Assembly (NCBI RefSeq): GCF_023278565.1
Contig: NC_064677.1
Coordinates: forward strand, 6,262,001 to 6,326,000
Source of the DNA: Colletotrichum lupini
Lineage: Eukaryota > Ascomycota > Sordariomycetes > Glomerellales > Glomerellaceae
Direction: 5' to 3'
DNA length: 64,000 bases
Position 1 is the stretch's first letter; each line of letters opens with the position of its first letter. Below the pieces are notes generated by a model that was not told the DNA's origin, ran no database searches, and worked only from the letters and a program-made list of their open reading frames with translations. This document shows, one piece after another, positions 14,151-25,693 of the stretch. A program made the translations under genes and the position numbers.

Positions 14151-15755
14151 ATGGCATCGCAAGGCGCACCAGGCGACTCTCGCCCCATAACCCCAACTCC
14201 CTCACAACTCCCGCCGGTCCCCGCGTCGCCAGTCTACTCCCTCGCCTCGACCGCGAACCCGCTCTCTTCCTACCATCTGCCCCTCCCACCACCACCGCAA
14301 CCCGTACACGCCGTCCTCACAAAGTCCGACCTCGAGTCTTCCCAGACCGCCTACACCGACCTCATCCAGTCCGCAAAGGCCTACCGCATCGCCCTCGCAT
14401 CCCTCTCCACCGCAGCCTCCGCCTTCGGCTCCGCACTCGAATCCTGCGCAAGGCTCAAAGAAGCCCGCGCAGAGTCTCTATCGGGCGGCATAAACGGCCT
14501 CTCGGGAGGCGGAGGCGGTGGTGGCGGCGGAGGCCTGTTGTCGGCGAGTTTCACGGCCGGCGGACCAAAGGGATCCTGCACCGCCGACCTGCTTCTCTCC
14601 GCATCGGGCGTCCACCATCTGGTCGCGAACCACCAGCAGATTCTCTCCGAGACCGTCTACCGCGACTTCGAGGTCCCTTTACTTCACGAGCTAGACCAAT
14701 GGCGACAGCGCGTCGACGACGAGGAGGAGGCCTACGTGCGCGAGGTCAAGGCCCGCAACGCCGAGATCAGGAAGCTGGAAAAGGAAGGGCTGAAGCTGCA
14801 TAAGCAGCGCAGGAGAGACGTGGGCAAGTTCAGGGCACACCTGGTGGACCTGACGACGAGGCTTGACGGGTTGACTTCCCTGCACGGGGAGCACGCGCGG
14901 ACGCTGCTGCGGGAGAGCCAGGATACCAGCGGGCGGATCCTCGAGTCGTCGTGTAGTCTTGTGCGCGCCGAGGTCGATATCTTTGAGTCGCTTGCGCGCA
15001 AAGGGTGGAGCGGCGGCGGGCTGGACGAGTTGTTGGAAAAGGGCGCGGATCTGTTTGCCAGCGACGAGGTCGGTGACCACTCTGGGCTGGGCAGCGTTAT
15101 TGGCGGTGGTGTAGGCGGTGGCGGCGGGTCGGCCGAGACGGCCAAGCTGTTTAGCATTCTCCCGCCCAAGAGTATCCTCGCGGACGCGGCGTCGGATATG
15201 ACGAGGCGAGGGGGCCACGCGCGGGGCGATAGTTTGCTCAGCGACCCGGAGCGGTACCAGAGTCTCGCTGCCGCCGCGGGAGGGCCGTCGCCCGGCTTCG
15301 GCGGCGACGACAACGATACGGATAGCATCTTTTCCGAGACGAATTTCAACCGACCCAGGGGCGTGAGACCGTTCTCACCCCAGCCTATCCGGCGGCACGC
15401 TACCGACGTTACGTTTGACAGTCTGGGGGTCGGTCTGAGTGAGGAGTCGAGGGGACAAGAGGACAAGACCCCTGAGAATGAGGTGGAACAGAGGCGGCAT
15501 GATGTGCTCGAGGAGGAAGATGAGGACGAGACTCTCGGGGAGAGGCCGAATTGGGGCGACGAGCCGGTTGACTCCAAAAGTCATACTGAAAGCGGAGAAG
15601 AAGAAAAAGAACAAGAAGGAGAATCTGCGGCGTTGCTTGGAGACACTGCCGTCGTGGAAGATACCACCGCGCAAGACGGGGCGGCAATCGCGAGCGGGTC
15701 GGAGGAGAGGGGGCGGCCTGGACGGCGGTGGAGTGTGAATGAAGACGACGCCTAG
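14151..15755 (+). CDS. IVY1-like putative phospholipid-binding (BAR-type) protein, 534 aa
   Basis: A single exon. The N-terminus is proline-rich (PITPTPSQLPPVPASPVYS and LPLPPPPQPVHAVLT). It is followed by a helical segment, SDLESSQTAYTDLIQSAKAY, and an Ala/Ser-rich helix ending in LESCARLKEARAE. A run of glycines interrupts it near residues 117-131. A long, charged, probably coiled-coil region continues to about residue 300. The C-terminal 200 residues are disordered and acidic (EEEDEDETLGE and similar). The layout matches fungal homologues of yeast Ivy1, a lipid-binding protein that works with Vps33, Ypt7 and the EGO/TORC1 machinery at the vacuole. That match is from memory of the family, not from an alignment. 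The long reverse-strand frame here is a codon shadow. Confidence 0.65.
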   Translation: MASQGAPGDSRPITPTPSQLPPVPASPVYSLASTANPLSSYHLPLPPPPQPVHAVLTKSDLESSQTAYTDLIQSAKAYRIALASLSTAASAFGSALESCARLKEARAESLSGGINGLSGGGGGGGGGGLLSASFTAGGPKGSCTADLLLSASGVHHLVANHQQILSETVYRDFEVPLLHELDQWRQRVDDEEEAYVREVKARNAEIRKLEKEGLKLHKQRRRDVGKFRAHLVDLTTRLDGLTSLHGEHARTLLRESQDTSGRILESSCSLVRAEVDIFESLARKGWSGGGLDELLEKGADLFASDEVGDHSGLGSVIGGGVGGGGGSAETAKLFSILPPKSILADAASDMTRRGGHARGDSLLSDPERYQSLAAAAGGPSPGFGGDDNDTDSIFSETNFNRPRGVRPFSPQPIRRHATDVTFDSLGVGLSEESRGQEDKTPENEVEQRRHDVLEEEDEDETLGERPNWGDEPVDSKSHTESGEEEKEQEGESAALLGDTAVVEDTTAQDGAAIASGSEERGRPGRRWSVNEDDA

Positions 15756-16295
15756 ATGTTTTGGTTTCCCGTCCGAGGTTCAGTGGTTACTCTGCCCGGG
15801 GGTTTTGACGGCGGCGAAAAAGACTCATGATTCATTCTGTTATACCCATTTAGAGGCGGCGTTGTTCATTTTCTACATACACCTGACCTGAGGGATTCAC
15901 TCCCCTGGCTATCCCCTTTGGTGCTTTGCATAGACACATAGTCTGTTATACATATTCTGGTTGGCAAAGTCTTCTTTCACACACTTCTAAACATGACGAG
16001 ATTTGACCTGGGCATATAGTGATCCTCTGACTGAGCCTCTCAAATCTCTGTTTCGGTGCTTGGTCTCTGACCGAACCTGCTTCTGCTCGCCCAAATCTAT
16101 GAACTATAAACAAAGTAGTTTTGCGCGTGGTATTCGTATAGAACATGAAACTTTTTTTAAAACCCCGCCCGTTTACCAGCCAGCCCCTTTCCAAACCAAA
16201 CGCCGTCCGTCTCGCCCGTCAAGTTAAACACTCACAAGCCCCCCTTTATTGAAAATTCTCGCTCGTCTCCCAATCCATGGTTTGAATCAACTCCT
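15756..16295. other. convergent intergenic region (IVY1-like / Nup53)
   Basis: About 540 bp between the stops of two genes that face each other. It should hold both 3' UTRs and polyadenylation regions. There are A/T runs near 16,150 (CTTTTTTTAAAA) but I cannot point to a defined terminator. Nothing else is visible. Confidence 0.4.
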
Positions 16296-17782
16296 TTAGT
16301 CGTCCTTGTCGGCGCTCATAATCTCGCCGCCAAAGAGCCCAAACGTAGAGTCGAGCCAGCAAATGACCTTCCAGTACAAGCTCGCGCGGTTCCAGTCAAA
16401 GTCGCCGTTGTCGGTGCGCGGCACCTCGTTGCCAATCATGGAGCCGCTGAACCACTTCAAAAACGGCACCATGTTGACCAGCCTCTGGGTGTAGCTCTGC
16501 TGCGGCAGCAGGGCCTGCTCGGCGGGGAGGAGCTTAGCCTTGCGCGCGGTGGGGATGCGCCGGCAGAAGAGGCTGTCTTCGGTGGTCGTCGTGGCGGTGG
16601 TCAGCGCCGATTGTTGCTGCGAAAAGGGGTCGGCGGTCACCGTCGCGGACGAGTTTGTCGCGTTGGAGATTGTGGCCGTCTCGATTGTGTTGGAGGAGGT
16701 GAGAGATGTGGGCGGGGAGAGGTCGCTCATGGAGCGGGCGTTGGGGAGGGCAAAGGGGTTGCCGCCGGTGGGCTTGTTGGATGATGCGGTTCGGTGCTTG
16801 CTGCGCGGCGTCCGGTGTGTGCCGAAGCTGCCTGCGGGGACGGACTGTGAGCGGCCTAGATCCTCGGCGCTGGGGACGAGGGAGTCGACGTCCGGGATGG
16901 GCTCGTCGCGGGCAGGCTGGTGGCCGTGGTAGGGTTCCGCATAGACGAGGTAGCCCAGCACGCGCTGGGGGCTGGCGTAGACGGCGGCATCGGCGGCGTC
17001 TGCGGACTCGAAGGTGACCTTGATCCAGTGTTGGCCGCCGTCGGCGCGGTTGACCTTTGCGCGCTCCTCGGGCGTGAGGCCTCTTCGCCGGGTGAAGGCA
17101 GGATCGCGGAGTTCTGACTTGTAACGGCGTTGCTCGAGGGGCGGTTCGCGGGGGTAGTCCTCGCAGATCAGGCCGGCGAGCTGCTCGTAGTGGGAGATTG
17201 CGGCGTACTGTTGCGACGCGGAGCGGTAGCCGCGGAGGATGACTTCGGTCGGGACGTGACGGGTTACGCGGGGCTCGGCGGCGGCGGCGGGCGCGTCGTC
17301 GGCTGCAAGGAGGGGCGGCTGCGAGAGGCCGGAGGTCTTGCGCTGGGGTGCGGCGTTGGGACCGGAGGCGGAGGAAGGATTCGTCGCGCCGCTGCCCGAT
17401 GTTGATGAGGGCGCCAGGTTGGAGTTGGAAGTTGTGGCTTGGGAGGAGATCCAGTCGCCAAATATCTTGTCGGCGGCTGCTACTGTTGGGTTTTCGCGAC
17501 GGCCGGCGGGAGTTCCTGTTCTCGAGCGCGAGCGGCGTGTTGATTTTCCAAAAGATCCAGTCTCTGCTACGCCACGGCGGCGGGCGCCAGGAAGGCCTTC
17601 TTGTCTAAGGGGAGGAAAGTCTGTGTTAGCGGCATGTCATTGCGCGTGGCATTGAGCCTGCAGTCGAGCGCGGTTGGGTTTGAGACGTACTGTGGGAAAA
17701 CCATGGCGTAGGGTCGTTTGATGCCGTCGTCTCCAACGTAAAGCTCCTCATCGGGAACATTGTGAAGAATAAGGGGCGCCAT
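16296..17782 (-). CDS. nup53: nucleoporin Nup53/Nup35, with MPPN RNA-recognition-like fold
   Basis: Two exons on the minus strand, 17,782-17,691 and 17,604-16,296, give 466 aa. The 86-nt intron has donor GTACGT, a GCTAAC branch site and acceptor CCTTAG. The N-terminus [20 protein letters not shown] is typical of filamentous-fungal Nup53. A Ser/Ala-rich linker follows. The RRM-like region comes next, with an ISHYEQLAG helix, a basic segment, [17 protein letters not shown] and [13 protein letters not shown]. The C-terminus carries Ser/Thr-rich sequence and then [12 protein letters not shown] and a tryptophan-rich amphipathic end ([17 protein letters not shown]), the membrane-binding helix known in this family. 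Role: inner-ring scaffold subunit that dimerises through the RRM fold and contacts the pore membrane. It is transcribed divergently from rec8. Confidence 0.88.
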
Positions 17783-19454
17783 CGTGTCGTTGGTATTAGG
17801 AGGATGTTGCCTCGTCGAGGGTCCGGGGTAGCTGTCGCAGAAGCGGTGGTATGGGTAGCTTCGACGTGCTTCGAGGCAGGCAAACACGATCAATCGCACT
17901 CTAACTCGGACGCAGGGAGGTAAAGAAGACTGGGAAAAGGAGTGTGTGGTGGCCGCCGAGGTGCTGTTGTGCCTTTGGCTCTGGGAGGACAAAGAAAGCG
18001 CCTTACTGTGGTCGACTTCACATGGCCCGTGGTGATGATTTTCTAATGCGAAAAGGCACCCAGGCCTGACCCAGCAACGACCCAGCGGAATATTAGCCTG
18101 CCGACTTCCGGGCGCACTGGAACCCAGGCGCTTCCTGTCGGGGTTTGCAGGGGTCCGAAGATCTGTGTACACCGTCCGGTGCTTATGTCATCTGTTGTCT
18201 GATCGTAACCTCAAGTCTCAACCACAAGAATCTATCATTCGCGATCCCGCAAAGTACTTTGCTCATAAAGCGACGTTTGACTATTCTTATTGGGCTAACT
18301 TATTGCCGACGGTTATCTATGTTTGTAAGTCCGTTAATAACAACCAGAAGCGTATCGAAGTTTGGGTTTGATATGAAAACATTCTTAAATGAGGCTTCAA
18401 CTTCCCAAACCAAGCTTCCTTCTATTGTGGTCCTCCTCTATCGCAATTTCAACTATCTGTTACTCGGAGCTTCCTCTTATCAATTCAAGATACCCTCATC
18501 AGAAAGCCTGACTTCTAGTACGAGTAACTCTGGCGAAACCATCTCAAAAGTTCCAAGTGCACACATCTTTCCTCAATTTCTGATATTTCTCTTCCTCAAA
18601 CCTTGGTTGAGTAGAAATACCACGCTACTAATACATTAGTCTAAATCAGTTTGGGGTTATTTGTTCCCCGAGATGCCCAAAGCCGTAAACGCTAGCCAAG
18701 TCCAAATTGTGTTGCAAAATGTACTAGCTGTGACGTTGAGATAATGCCTGGGGATGATATCTTTGTAAGGTAGGTAGCTTCTAACGTAACAGAACGGATG
18801 ATGACGGCAAGCGACGGACTACCAAGACTAGAACATGTATCAATCATGCCACTAAAACAATACAAGCTCAACAATCATCTCCATCGTTCTGACAAGGTCC
18901 TGGTAAGAATTGGGTACTATCAGTCAGCTACTCCCTTGACTTTCTGCCGAGCCTGTAAGGTAGAGCTTCCAGCATGGAATCATGCTAAGGTACCTTCCAT
19001 TGAGAATGGTGTTTGGTAGGTACCTTACATAGTGGTGTAAGTGCCTACCTTAAGAAGTAGCAGTTGTGAGCCATCAGAACAGTTCAAACTGCGCGTACCC
19101 GTACCTGTCTTCATCTGAGGTAGGTGCTCACGAGACAAGGCAGGTGCCTATTGGACAACGTGCCTTCTGCAACTTGGAAGACTCTCGACATGGCAGGAGC
19201 ACTTAGGGAACCGCGAGGCAACAATGCTCGAATACGGAAGGCACCTTTCAGCCTGCCTCATCCGTCGACGCGCCACGACGCGACTGCTTATCCTCCCTCT
19301 ATGTTGTCCCTTCTCCTTTCTTCCACACTCACCCCGTCACTTCCGCACCAACACCACAAAGACCACGCCCAACCTCCTACTTTCTGCCAAGTCTAATTGT
19401 CTCGAAGCTTCAACTCCCGCCACGACGGCGTTGATCTCTTGTGTAGAAACCATC
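17783..19454. other. divergent promoter region of nup53 and rec8
   Basis: About 1.67 kb between two divergent genes. The nup53 leader lies to the left, about 17,783-18,170. The rec8 leader lies to the right and is CT/CA-rich from about 19,290 to 19,454. No gene is supported in the middle. The 18.94-19.15 kb part is studded with short GGTACC/AGGTAC-type words, listed separately. Confidence 0.4.
18942..19146. repeat. cluster of short AGGTACCT-like words
   Basis: Within about 200 bp there are repeated variants of one word: AAGGTAGAGC, AAGGTACCTTCC, TAGGTACCTTAC, GTGCCTACCTTA, CCGTACCTG, GAGGTAGGTGC and GCAGGTGCC. The core AGGTACCT is palindromic. The same kind of word occurs at about 26,896-26,924. 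Simple dispersed words like this are common in Sordariomycete intergenic DNA; no function is known to me. Confidence 0.45.
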
Positions 19455-21677
19455 ATGTTCTACAGCCACGAGAGTTGGTCATTCCAGTCAAACACCGGAT
19501 CCCACCTGTCACTAACACCGAGCAGTCCTCACCAGCCACCAATTCGGTGTTGCGACCATCTGGTGAGCAAGATCCTGTCCGGATGAAATAATATTTCTAC
19601 TTACCCCTTATCTCCAGGGTCATTGCGACTATTGGTCCTCGTGGCGCTGGCACTCACAAAAAGGTGTCCCGTCGGGCTATCGAAGATGTCGATATTCGGA
19701 AGGCTTGCGAGAAGATCATTCAACCGGGAGCTCCCATCTCACTCCGTCTACAAAGCAATCTCCTCTATGGGGTCTCCCGTGTTTACTCATCCCAGTGTAA
19801 ATATATGCTCACCGATACAGAGAAGGTTCAAACGACGATGAGAACCTTTCTTAGACTCATTGCCAACAACAAGACTGATCCCAAGGCCGGAAGAGCAAGG
19901 TATGCCCACCGACAATCCTCTCGACACATTTGCTAATTTTGCCAGGCGCGAGCAAATTACCTTGAGCGACGACCCGAGCTTCGTTCCTTCGAGTGTTATG
20001 CCGTACTTCACCATTGACGACGACGGTAGTCCCTGCTTCGTTTCTGGCAGTCAGCCATCTTCAGGCTCCAGAAACAAGTCGCAGTCACAACTCAGTCCGT
20101 TCCCCGATCCCATCGACTTCCTTGACGACAGTGGCCACGGAAATTCCCCGTTCTATCTCGACTTTTCCCAGTCGCCAGATATCCCAGATTTCCGCTTGCC
20201 TTCTCCCTTCGTGCGCTCTGCACAGAAGACGCTCCTTCCTCGATCTCGGGACGATATGGAACTCGACATGAATGCAGACCCTTTCGGAACTCTGGACGAC
20301 TTCGACAACTTTGGTGGCGTGGAGCTAGCAATTGACGAAAACGGGGCAGTCATCCTGGACGAAGACGAGCTTGAGTTACCTGAGCTTCCAGGGATCGACA
20401 TGGACAAGGCCGACATTCTAATTCAGCATGATCAGGTCGCGGACGATCATCAAGTTGCTGGCGATGTCCTTGCTGTCGACGCGCAACATGCCGTGCCCTT
20501 GCTCGGAAGCGACCCTCTTCCGCTTTTGAGAGATGAGCCATTGGTCCCTGAGGCCTCCCGGAAGGTTCAGAGCGACCAAGCAGTTGCCCCTGCCAACAAG
20601 CGTCGCCGCATTCTAGAGCTAGATAACGGCACACAGCTCTCCCGTTCAACTCTCAAATCCTGGCAGGAAGGCTACCTCGATAACACAGAAAGAGCGATCA
20701 AAAGGCGCAGGGGCAACGCAAACCAAGCCAAAGAGAACGCCTACTTCTTTCTTTTTGGAAAGGGTATTGGAGGCGTGGGTACCTATGGGGTTGACTTCCC
20801 CTTAGCTGAGCTGTTCGCGGGCAATGGCCTGCGTGACATCATTTACGGCCCGCCCACAGAAGAGGAACGCGAGGCTCAGACACCTTCCCCCAGAGGCCGT
20901 CGGAGACGAGCAGGCGAAGCATTTGGAGAGAACAGCAATGAAGATGCGGACCGAAACGTTCGACCCAGGCTCAATGAGACACCGCAGCAAGGCCGCCTTA
21001 TGGACGATGACACTGGCTTCGACATGGCCTTCGGGGACGATTCGATGCCCGAGATGGGCATGGAGGCTGGCCAGCCCATGCGCGACAATCATTCATCGTC
21101 CTTGATGCCTTGGGCCCAAACCCCTTCGGTGGGCAGGGGCTCTTCCGTTGCCAGCCACAGCGCCCAGAGGCATGAAAACACTAGCCGCCAGAAGTCTGCC
21201 AGTATCCGCGGAAGCAGCATGCCACCTTTCGAGCCCCTACATGATGCGCAGCACACGGACGACTTCGACGCCTTTCCCTTCGACATGCCGGCGTCACAGG
21301 ACTTGGCTCCTAAAGGTCTTGACCCAGCTGAGATCCTTATCACTGCCCAGCAGGAAGGTGAGAACGACTCTCAATGGATGCGATCGATGCTCGACACCGC
21401 AAGTGGAGAGTTCCTACAATGGACAGAGGAAGAAGCCAAGAAGACGGGCCAAATCAAGGAGGGAGATGCGAAGAAATATCGTCGATGGGTTGATTTTGAC
21501 AATCTCATCGAGCCCACGAAGCAGAACCACGTCGTCGCGGCCCAGGCGTTCTATCATGTTCTCGCTCTGGCGACCAAGGACGCCATTACAGTCGAGCAGC
21601 ATGTTGCGGATCTGCAGCCCTTTGGGCCTATTCGAATTGGAGTTGACATGACGGCGCACATCAACAGCGAGGATTGA
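19455..21677 (+). CDS. rec8: meiotic cohesin kleisin Rec8
   Basis: Four exons: 19,455-19,473, 19,526-19,562, 19,618-19,899 and 19,946-21,677, giving 689 aa. The first exon is only 19 nt and ends inside a codon; it joins to give MFYSHEILTSHQFGVATIW, the classic Rec8 N-terminus. The first donor is weak (GTTGGT) but has an ACTAAC branch site. Introns 2 and 3 have GTGAGC and GTATGC donors. The N-terminal Rad21/Rec8 domain continues through LLYGVSRVYSSQC, which contacts Smc3. The middle is acidic and disordered, with a basic KRRR patch. The C-terminal winged helix (VAAQAFYHVLALATKDAI to FGPIRIGV) contacts Smc1. Role: cohesion of sister chromatids in meiosis, cut by separase. The N-terminus distinguishes it from mitotic Rad21. 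A simple ORF search would miss the first 60-odd residues. Confidence 0.92.
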
Positions 21678-22116
21678 CAACTGAATAGCGTATTCAACGA
21701 TCGATTCTACGACACGATATGACGACACGGGGTGCCTAATGCTGCAAATTGCCTGGAAGAATCGGGGAGAGTTTGTTTGCTTGAAAAGTTTCGTTCGGGG
21801 AGGGAGGTTCGTTTGACATTTTCTGCGTCTTTGATTTTCAGCTTTACATTGCGACAAGTTTGATTTTCCGGATTAGGATAAAGGGGGTTCTTCTCGAAGT
21901 GAGAAGGCGATTCTAGTCATCTAGGGACTAAAGTATCGATCGGTCTGGTGGAGAATCTGGGAACTTGGAATTGCTATCTCGAGGAATTGGGATCACATAC
22001 GGGCAGAAGACTTGCTAAACATCGAACACACATTAGCTACATTCACCAGAAGAAGTTCTTGATTTTGAAGATGTCATTGAGGTTCATTATTACGTGCACT
22101 CATTGGAAAAGCTAGA
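21678..22116. other. convergent intergenic region (rec8 / mrs6)
   Basis: About 440 bp between two converging genes. It should hold both 3' UTRs. I see no further gene or repeat. Confidence 0.4.
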
Positions 22117-23979
22117 CTATTCGTAGACATCCTCCTCATCGCCAACTCCTTCCCGATCCTCAAACTTCATGTAGACAATGTCGGGATCCTCGGCCGCCGG
22201 ACCCATGACTTTCGTCCAGACATCCTTGATCGGCTCCAGAGCCGTGTCGCTGAAGGCAAGATCGAGCGGCAGGCTGGGAAGGACCTCTGATGCATCTGCG
22301 GAATTTGACGCAGCCGCGTGTGCCTGTTGGTACGCGACCTTGTAGATCGCCTGTGGCTTGTGTTCGCCATCGCCGAGGGCAGAAAGCAACGAAGCCAAAG
22401 CCTTTTCCAAGGCTTCGGCTGAGGTTGGTGTCATTGGAGTGACAAAGTAGAGAACGCCTAATCAGTGACCCTGTTAGTCGTGTGACAAGACAATACGAGG
22501 TAGTTGCAGGTCAAAGTGTGAAGAAAATGTGTACAATCAGTTCCACAGAAGTTTACGTCAAAGCAAGAGCTCAGGCAATGTAGATAAGTTTTTTTCTGAA
22601 ATCATCATGTGTACGATGGAGGGCTTAAAACAGGGAGAAATAGGGGAATGTTTTAACTTACTCTGTCCGGATGGACACTCCCCAGTCTCGCTTGAATGAG
22701 CAAAGACGTAAATGGGGAATGCTGATGCAACATCGGCGATGGAGTTGGCCGGGAATGCAATGACTGCTACAGCTGGTGTAGGCGATCCTTCGCCAACAGC
22801 CTCGAACAAAGACGAGAGCGGCGAGTTGACGACTGCAGTCAACCTGCTCACACGCTGGCCGCCGGAGGCAATTCCCTCAGCGCCGCGAACGAACGTCCGG
22901 GATTTCACCGTGACGTCGCTGGTTAAGTCGACCTCGAAGCGAGCGCAATCTTCCTGGGCTTCGTCGAGCTGGCGCGTAGCTTTCGTGCCCGTGCCTAGCA
23001 TGTAGACTGCGCCGCCGACGGCGCAAGCGCGGCAACCGACTTGCGCGATCTCAGAGAGACCGCCCCATTTGGGGTACACAGCAGCGAAGCCTGGCCCGAA
23101 GGCGCCCATGGAGGAGAGGTGCCTGTGGATAGCGGCCAAGCCGTCCTTGGTTGTGACCTTGCCGTCCAGACTCAAGGTAAGCGTGACGACGTAGGTCTGC
23201 AGAGCAGTGTCCAGCTTGAAGTCCGACGACAGGAACTCCGACAGAGGCTTGTCGGCATGTGGAGCCCATATGCCCTTGTTGTCTTCCGAGTTGTAGTCGA
23301 AGACGAACTTGAGGAACTTCATCAGCGACCGCTTCGCCCTTCCGGGGATAGCAGTTGTGGAGAAGACGGCTTCGCGGGTTGAGGGGATCGGCACAAGGCT
23401 CGGTTTTCCGGCTTCGATCCCGCTACCGGTAGCTGGTGGGGTGTAGATGAAGAAGGACCCAACGGCGAGAAACTCGATCTGTCGGAACGCGCGCGACGAT
23501 ACGAGTTGCTTCACCAGCTCTGAGCGGGTGTGTATGATCTGCGGCGCGAGAGCGAGAGAGTAGGCTCTCGGGAAAGAGAGTGAAGGTCCGGAACCCGTTG
23601 CTACCTCGGGCTTGCTCACCGTCACTGACGAGAAGACGCGCGGTGATCCGGCGACATCGTCGGCGGGAGCAGCGTTCGCAGTCGCCCACTCTTCAATCTC
23701 TTGCAAACTGAAGGCGGCTTCGGGGCCGCCATAGTACTCGTTGGGATCGAGGTGCAGAATTTGCTTTCCTGACCGCGAGAGGGCTCTTCACGACCAGACG
23801 AGACTGCGTCAGTCAGATCGAGGCTTTTTCAAAAAACAACGATGCCGAAAGACGACGACGAGTTGGGCTGGGAAAAGAAAAAGAGAGGCCAGGAAGAGAG
23901 CTTACAAGGCTAGCAGCGACTGCTGCAGGCCAGTGCCGTGGAGTATGACATCCCACGTCTGCTCGGCCAGCGATTCCAT
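22117..23979 (-). CDS. mrs6: Rab escort protein (Rab geranylgeranyltransferase component A), Mrs6/REP
   Basis: Three exons on the minus strand: 23,979-23,906, 23,785-22,662 and 22,457-22,117, giving 512 aa. Intron 1 (120 nt) has donor GTAAGC and acceptor GAAG. Intron 2 (204 nt) has donor GTAAGT and acceptor ATTAG. The spliced N-terminus has the GDI-type nucleotide-binding-like motif (WDVILHGTGLQQSLLALALS) followed by HLDPNEYYGG, the family hallmark. Exon 2 contains the rest of the GDI/REP fold (LVSSRAFRQIEFLAVGSFFIY, GFAAVYPKWGGLSEIAQ, RACAVGGAVYML). Role: presents newly made Rab GTPases to the geranylgeranyl transferase and delivers them to membranes. It is distinguished from GDI by the HGTGLQQS variant and the acidic tail (DEEDVYE). 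The acceptor of intron 1 was chosen because it alone keeps the family sequence in frame. Confidence 0.9.
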
Positions 23980-24714
23980 GGTGTTGGAAAGTGTGAGGTC
24001 GAAAGAAGTGCAAGGAGGGAACATTTGCGTGGAAGTCGAGAGCTGAGGTTGGAACCAGGAAGATTGACGACGGGGCTCCATGGTGGGGAACTCTGGAAAA
24101 CGGAGGCTGAAGTGTGTGAAAGCCACAGTGAGCACTGTATCTCGGCACTGTAGCAGGCTCGCCTAAATTTTCATCGCGAGGAAAGCGCGACTTTCTCTGG
24201 TTTCTTCCTTCCTTCATCATCCGCTCGGTAACCAAGCCGCGAGTCAACATTCAGTAGATTCGCGGCTCATGAGGGCCTTTCATTAGGCTTCCTCGGCGCC
24301 GGGCGGTAGAAGGAATTTCCCTAGTATCTACTGCCTTGGAATAAAGTCTGAAAAGGTGGCTCGAATTGTGGAATACATATCTTCACCGCGGCACGCTCAT
24401 TGTGCGTTCCGTGTTTCGCAGACTTTGGCTCGATCCTTGTGGGAGATGACGAAGCTCTGTTTTCTTTGCTAAGTTGATTCTATGAACCGAAACAAGTAAA
24501 CCAGACTACTGTCAATCCCTAATGATTGTTTTCTGTCTGCTAGTGAAAACCCGTTTTGACCTATTCTGATGCCTCGTAACAATTCCTGGCGCACTCTGCG
24601 ACACCTTATTCAGGTACCGACGACTCTGTAAAATCAAGCAGACCTATACCCCCAAATTGTAATGCCCTTGTGGTATCATAATCATGTCTCGTTATCGTGT
24701 TGTCGGTGAACCCT
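23980..24714. other. promoter region of mrs6 and 3' region of the 172-aa gene
   Basis: About 735 bp between two genes on the minus strand. The part adjoining 23,980 should contain the mrs6 promoter and leader. The frames reaching into it are extensions of mrs6 exon 1 with alternative starts. No separate gene is supported. Confidence 0.4.
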
Positions 24715-25312
24715 TTAGTTGTCGGAAGAGTCCTCGCTGGTGTCGACATCAGGGACCAAGGCGACATGCTTGGCCTTGACGCAACCCTTGCTGGCGCCAC
24801 GCTGGCTGTTGCAGCAGTCGACGATGCACATGGCCTCCTTGTTGGAAGTGAACTCCTCGCCGGCCTTGTCAAGATCCGCGAACCAGACCTCGTGTTCATT
24901 CTCGCACTCGAGAAGCCACTTGCCTGTTGCGTCGAACGCAGTTCGTAAGCATACTTTCACTCCACATTGAACAGGGAACGTCTCGGATGGATCGCAACTT
25001 ACCATAGTGAGACAGGCAAGACTCGTTGGTGTTCTCTTTCTCGACGAAGGGCAGCTCGCACAGCTCGCACATCTTGATGTTGCGCTTCACAGTCTTGGGG
25101 AGCGGCTGGGCCCAGCTCTTGTTGGACAAGGAGGCGCGGGTAGACAGGCGACGCTTGGCGGCGGCGGCGGCCTCCGACTGCTTCTTGTCGTCGAGGTAGT
25201 CGAGAACGCTCTTGACGTGGTAGTGGGTGTCGGTGAAGCTGCAGACAGCCTTGAGGATCTGGACGAGTTCCTCCTTCGAGGCCTCCTGGATTCGAGAATG
25301 AAGATTGGCCAT
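24715..25312 (-). CDS. small protein of unknown function with a Cys-rich putative metal-binding region, 172 aa
   Basis: Two exons on the minus strand, 25,312-25,003 and 24,923-24,715. The 78-nt intron has donor GTAAGT and acceptor CAACAG and splits a glycine codon. The N-terminal half is helical and basic (LHSRIQEASKEELVQILKAV, then an Ala-rich stretch and KRRLS). The second half has ordered-looking cysteines: MCELCELPF, SCLSHYG, LLECENEHEVWF, MCIVDCCNSQRG and KGCVKAKHVAL. The CxxC plus CxxH spacing (CELC and CLSH) could form a zinc site. The end is acidic (DVDTSEDSSDN). I do not recognise the family. The intron and coherent Cys pattern argue that the gene is real. Confidence 0.72.
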
Positions 25313-25693
25313 TGCTGGATGATGATGCTTGGTGTGTCTGAAGCAAAATTTCCAGAAAGTGGTGATGATAATTTCCCCCCCTCAAGTGATGCTGATTTTT
25401 TAAGGTGATGTGAAGAGAGAGGCTTAGCAGCTTCAGAAGATCGTGTCAGAGAAAAGATAATGGAAGTTGAGGGGCTCAAGTAGGTATGCGCTTTCATCTT
25501 CACCCGGACCGCACCAAAGGCGGCTGGTGGGTGAAAGGCGGCTGGGTCATCAAAGCTCACGATAGGGGGGGGGGGGATCGGTTGCAGTTTTTGGCCGGGT
25601 AGAGCACAACCTGAGGATACATAAGAGGAAACGGCTTCCTTTGCCCAAACGTCTTGGATTTTCATGTCTTCCTTTTGGTGGGTATCATTATCT
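25313..25693. other. intergenic between the 172-aa gene and rrp43
   Basis: 381 bp. It holds the leader and promoter of the 172-aa gene and the 3' UTR of rrp43, both on the minus strand. A run of 12 G lies at 25,565-25,576. Nothing else is visible. Confidence 0.4.

Noticed and set aside
14732..15577. Minus-strand frame of 281 codons in the IVY1-like gene
   Set aside because: Ser/Arg-rich shadow without motif; the plus-strand frame is longer and has family features.
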